Shown here: positions 62,303 to 64,000 of the stretch, piece after piece | How positions within the stretch are numbered: the stretch's first letter is position 1 | Layout: each line of letters starts with the position of its first letter | Assembly (NCBI GenBank): GCA_963678135.1 | Contig: OY782667.1 | Coordinates: 1 to 64,000 of the forward strand | DNA length: 64,000 nucleotides | Direction of reading: 5' to 3' | Source: JAHJKV01 sp963678135 | GTDB lineage: Bacteria > Desulfobacterota > Desulfovibrionia > Desulfovibrionales > Desulfovibrionaceae | The notes under the pieces: model-generated | Database searches by the model: none | The model's input: only the letters and a program-made list of their open reading frames with translations | Told to the model about the DNA's origin: nothing | Translations under genes and position numbers: made by a program

Positions 62303-63736
62303 CTATTTGCGTTCAAATCGTGTTATCACTATTCCTAATGCTTTTCCTTCAGCTGAAACACGCCGTTCAAAGACGATCTCATTTTGCCTATATACAAGGT
62401 CATCCATTTTATCACGAACACTGAAGCCGGCTACATAATTTGGAGTTTCAAAAATAGTATCTATCTCTTCAAGGGCAACAGAAAATTGCGCTACAATCTT
62501 TGTTTCCTGTAAATTCGTTCCCAAAGCTCTAGAATGTATCAAAGCAAAGTTAATTGCCTTCCAAGGATTCCATTTGAGTCCAAATTCCACGCCATCAGGA
62601 TTGGAAACATACTTATCATCACCGTATACATCGACTGTATCACCATACCACTTAAAGTACTTCGTATTCCAAGTTACAGAAGGTAAAAAGGAAAAACGCC
62701 CTGTTAAGCCGAAGTCAAAACCCTCGGCAGCACGCTCTTCCAAATATGGATGCTGATAAGCATCTTTCCATTCTGTGAGCGGAAGATAATAGTTAAAATA
62801 TGTATCCAGTATACTTGTTTTTATTTCTGCGCCTACACCACCGCGAAGGTGATAGCCCATAAAATCATAATCCCAGAAAATATTTGTCCCCCAAAGCCAA
62901 GTTTCATCAGCACTTAAGCTCCGAAACCCCAAGCCAAAGTTGCCGATAAATCTATCCTGCTTATATCTTCCGCCAACTTGCGAAAAGAATAAATTGCCGT
63001 CTTTGTCGATTTCATCAAAGGTAAGCAGCGCATCTGTATGAATGCTCCCTGAACCTCCAACAGGAAGTTCATATTTGACTTCTATGGTCTTGACCCAGGG
63101 CAGTTCCCGTACCTCTTCGACAGTGGCATCAGCAACAGCACGACCAGCAAGGCGTGCATAGCGCATTTGAAGCTCTTCAGTATCAACCGACTGTTCTTCG
63201 CTCAGCGCATTTCCAAATTGCTCTGTGAGATGCCTTGCCTCAGCCGTGAGATTATCTTGACTCAAGAGAGTTTTAATATTTTGAAAAACTTTTCCGCTCC
63301 AATCTTGTGAGCTGGATTTTTTTATAATAGGCTGCTCGCTTGGCAATGCACTTTCAGTATTCTCTTGCACATAGGGTTCATTATCAAAAGGAATCATCTC
63401 CTGCTGCGTGTCGTCGGCTGCAACTTGGAGAACTTCCAAATTTTCTTCGGAATTTGAAAGTTGCGCTACTTCCAAAGTTTCTTCTGGCGCAGCAATTTCT
63501 TCTTGCACGACAATTTCTTCTGGCACAGCTAAATTGGCATTAGGACTGATACTTTGATTGAAATCAGTAGCCGTGTCTTGTGCGCTTGAGGAAGTACTTT
63601 CAGTTGCGGATAATGCGAGCTGAAGCAGCTCAAAATCACCTTGTGTTTGTTGCACCGGCTTAATATTATAAGCAGATACGGCAGGCACTAAAGTAGCGAG
63701 TAATAAAAATGTAGTGATGGGTATTGTTAGTCTCAT
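62303..63736 (-). CDS. Stand-alone inverse autotransporter (intimin/invasin-type) beta-barrel protein
   Basis: The 477-residue product has a signal peptide (cut after AVSA, about residue 22), an acidic Glu/Gln/Ser-rich low-complexity region (about 30-140) and a helical stretch with EELQMRYARLAGRAVADATV. The barrel spans about residues 185-477: KTIEVKYELPVG, ALLTFDEID, GNLFFSQVGGRY, FIGNFGLGFRSL, WLWGTNIFWDYDFMGYHLRGGVG (split here), FNYYLPLTEW and WNPWKAINFALI are the strands of the type Ve barrel family. No LysM domain is seen at the N-terminus. Canonical members continue after the barrel into Ig-like passenger domains; here the protein stops, and the Ig-repeat protein starts just downstream in the same frame with its own signal peptide. 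It may export or anchor that protein, or act as an independent outer-membrane protein. Confidence 0.88.
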   Translation of the reverse strand: MRLTIPITTFLLLATLVPAVSAYNIKPVQQTQGDFELLQLALSATESTSSSAQDTATDFNQSISPNANLAVPEEIVVQEEIAAPEETLEVAQLSNSEENLEVLQVAADDTQQEMIPFDNEPYVQENTESALPSEQPIIKKSSSQDWSGKVFQNIKTLLSQDNLTAEARHLTEQFGNALSEEQSVDTEELQMRYARLAGRAVADATVEEVRELPWVKTIEVKYELPVGGSGSIHTDALLTFDEIDKDGNLFFSQVGGRYKQDRFIGNFGLGFRSLSADETWLWGTNIFWDYDFMGYHLRGGVGAEIKTSILDTYFNYYLPLTEWKDAYQHPYLEERAAEGFDFGLTGRFSFLPSVTWNTKYFKWYGDTVDVYGDDKYVSNPDGVEFGLKWNPWKAINFALIHSRALGTNLQETKIVAQFSVALEEIDTIFETPNYVAGFSVRDKMDDLVYRQNEIVFERRVSAEGKALGIVITRFERK

Positions 63737-64000
63737 CTTCTTCTCTCTTTCCTTTTTTTACAACCATTCTCGAAGATTGCCTTGACCTCCTACTACACCC
63801 AAAGCAAAAACTTTTGCCTCTGGAGAAGACAACTGTAGTTGCTACAATGAAGCACCTAAAACATCCTAGCCCGCAGGCTTTTCAAGAGCTCCAAGCTCTA
63901 ACCTCCATAGCAATTAAACCTCTACATAAGAAATATACGGTACGAAATCTGTGTTTGTCTAGTGATATACGAATTTTTTTTATTTTTTTTAATTTTGGCA
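63737..64000. other. Upstream region of the barrel gene, no gene seen
   Basis: 264 bases upstream of the barrel ATG up to the window edge. It holds the SD (GAGAAGAAG) and presumably the promoter of the barrel-adhesin pair, but no clear -35/-10 boxes were picked out. The last 30 bases are a T-rich run. No ORF is supported. Confidence 0.5.

Noticed and set aside
62279..62310. Barrel/adhesin split as a plain pseudogene or sequencing error
   Set aside because: Two separate stops would have to be errors, and the second ORF has its own SD and signal peptide and stays open for 2750 codons.

Overview
The window reads as chromosomal DNA of a Gram-negative, flagellated bacterium of the Desulfovibrio group (Desulfovibrionaceae, Desulfobacterota), with base composition shifted towards AT. 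The best lineage clue is the adenylate kinase, whose LID carries the C-X5-H-X15-C-X2-C metal site known from Desulfovibrio gigas. A selenocysteine tRNA, a ~110 kDa NAD glutamate dehydrogenase and an OmpH/Skp chaperone also fit a Gram-negative anaerobe of this kind. The genus cannot be fixed from sequence reading alone.

Layout. 1-1.66 kb: end of fliH and fliI (+), convergent with a leftward flagellar operon (1.7-9.7 kb) sigma factor-flgD-flgE-flgK-flgL-fliD. 10-13.6 kb: RNase D-like exonuclease, proS, ispG. 13.8-14.7 kb: argB (+). 14.8-26.1 kb: one long leftward run ftsH-folP-cdaA-cdaR-glmM-galU-priA-skp-SH3 protein-rpsT, linking envelope precursor supply, c-di-AMP signalling, membrane proteolysis and replication restart. 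26.3 kb: selC. 26.4-30 kb: argF-argG-argH. 30.2-33.2 kb: fdtA-fdtB (3-amino-3,6-dideoxy sugar) followed by phoH-ybeY. 33.4-37 kb: large glutamate dehydrogenase and an unknown protein. 37.6-39.2 kb: two small membrane/coiled-coil proteins and adk (+). 39.3-51.1 kb: leftward ricT-metG-carB-purF-kdsD-PBP1A-phzF. 51.2-52.1 kb: a metallo-beta-lactamase-fold enzyme.

From 52.1 kb the character changes. A 1.9 kb gene-free tract is packed with repeats: two related minisatellites and a threefold tandem ~300 bp unit carrying paired REP-like palindromes, another copy of which lies at 37.2 kb. Then comes the most unusual locus: a stand-alone inverse-autotransporter (intimin/invasin-type, type Ve) beta-barrel gene followed, in the same reading frame but behind TAG and TAA stops, by an 8.25 kb gene for a secreted protein of about two dozen Ig/cadherin-like domains with its own signal peptide. 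Ten consecutive 86-residue domains are encoded by near-identical 258 bp DNA repeats. Barrel and passenger are fused in one polypeptide in the known type Ve family, so this looks like a two-gene version of that system and is the leading candidate for something undescribed.

Start codons were adjusted where a Shine-Dalgarno (SD) sequence or family N-terminus pointed to an internal start (sigma factor, argB, glmM, argH, argF, adk, phzF, ricT, the adhesin and others). TTG and GTG starts are frequent. All functional assignments come from reading motifs and neighbourhood; no database search was run.
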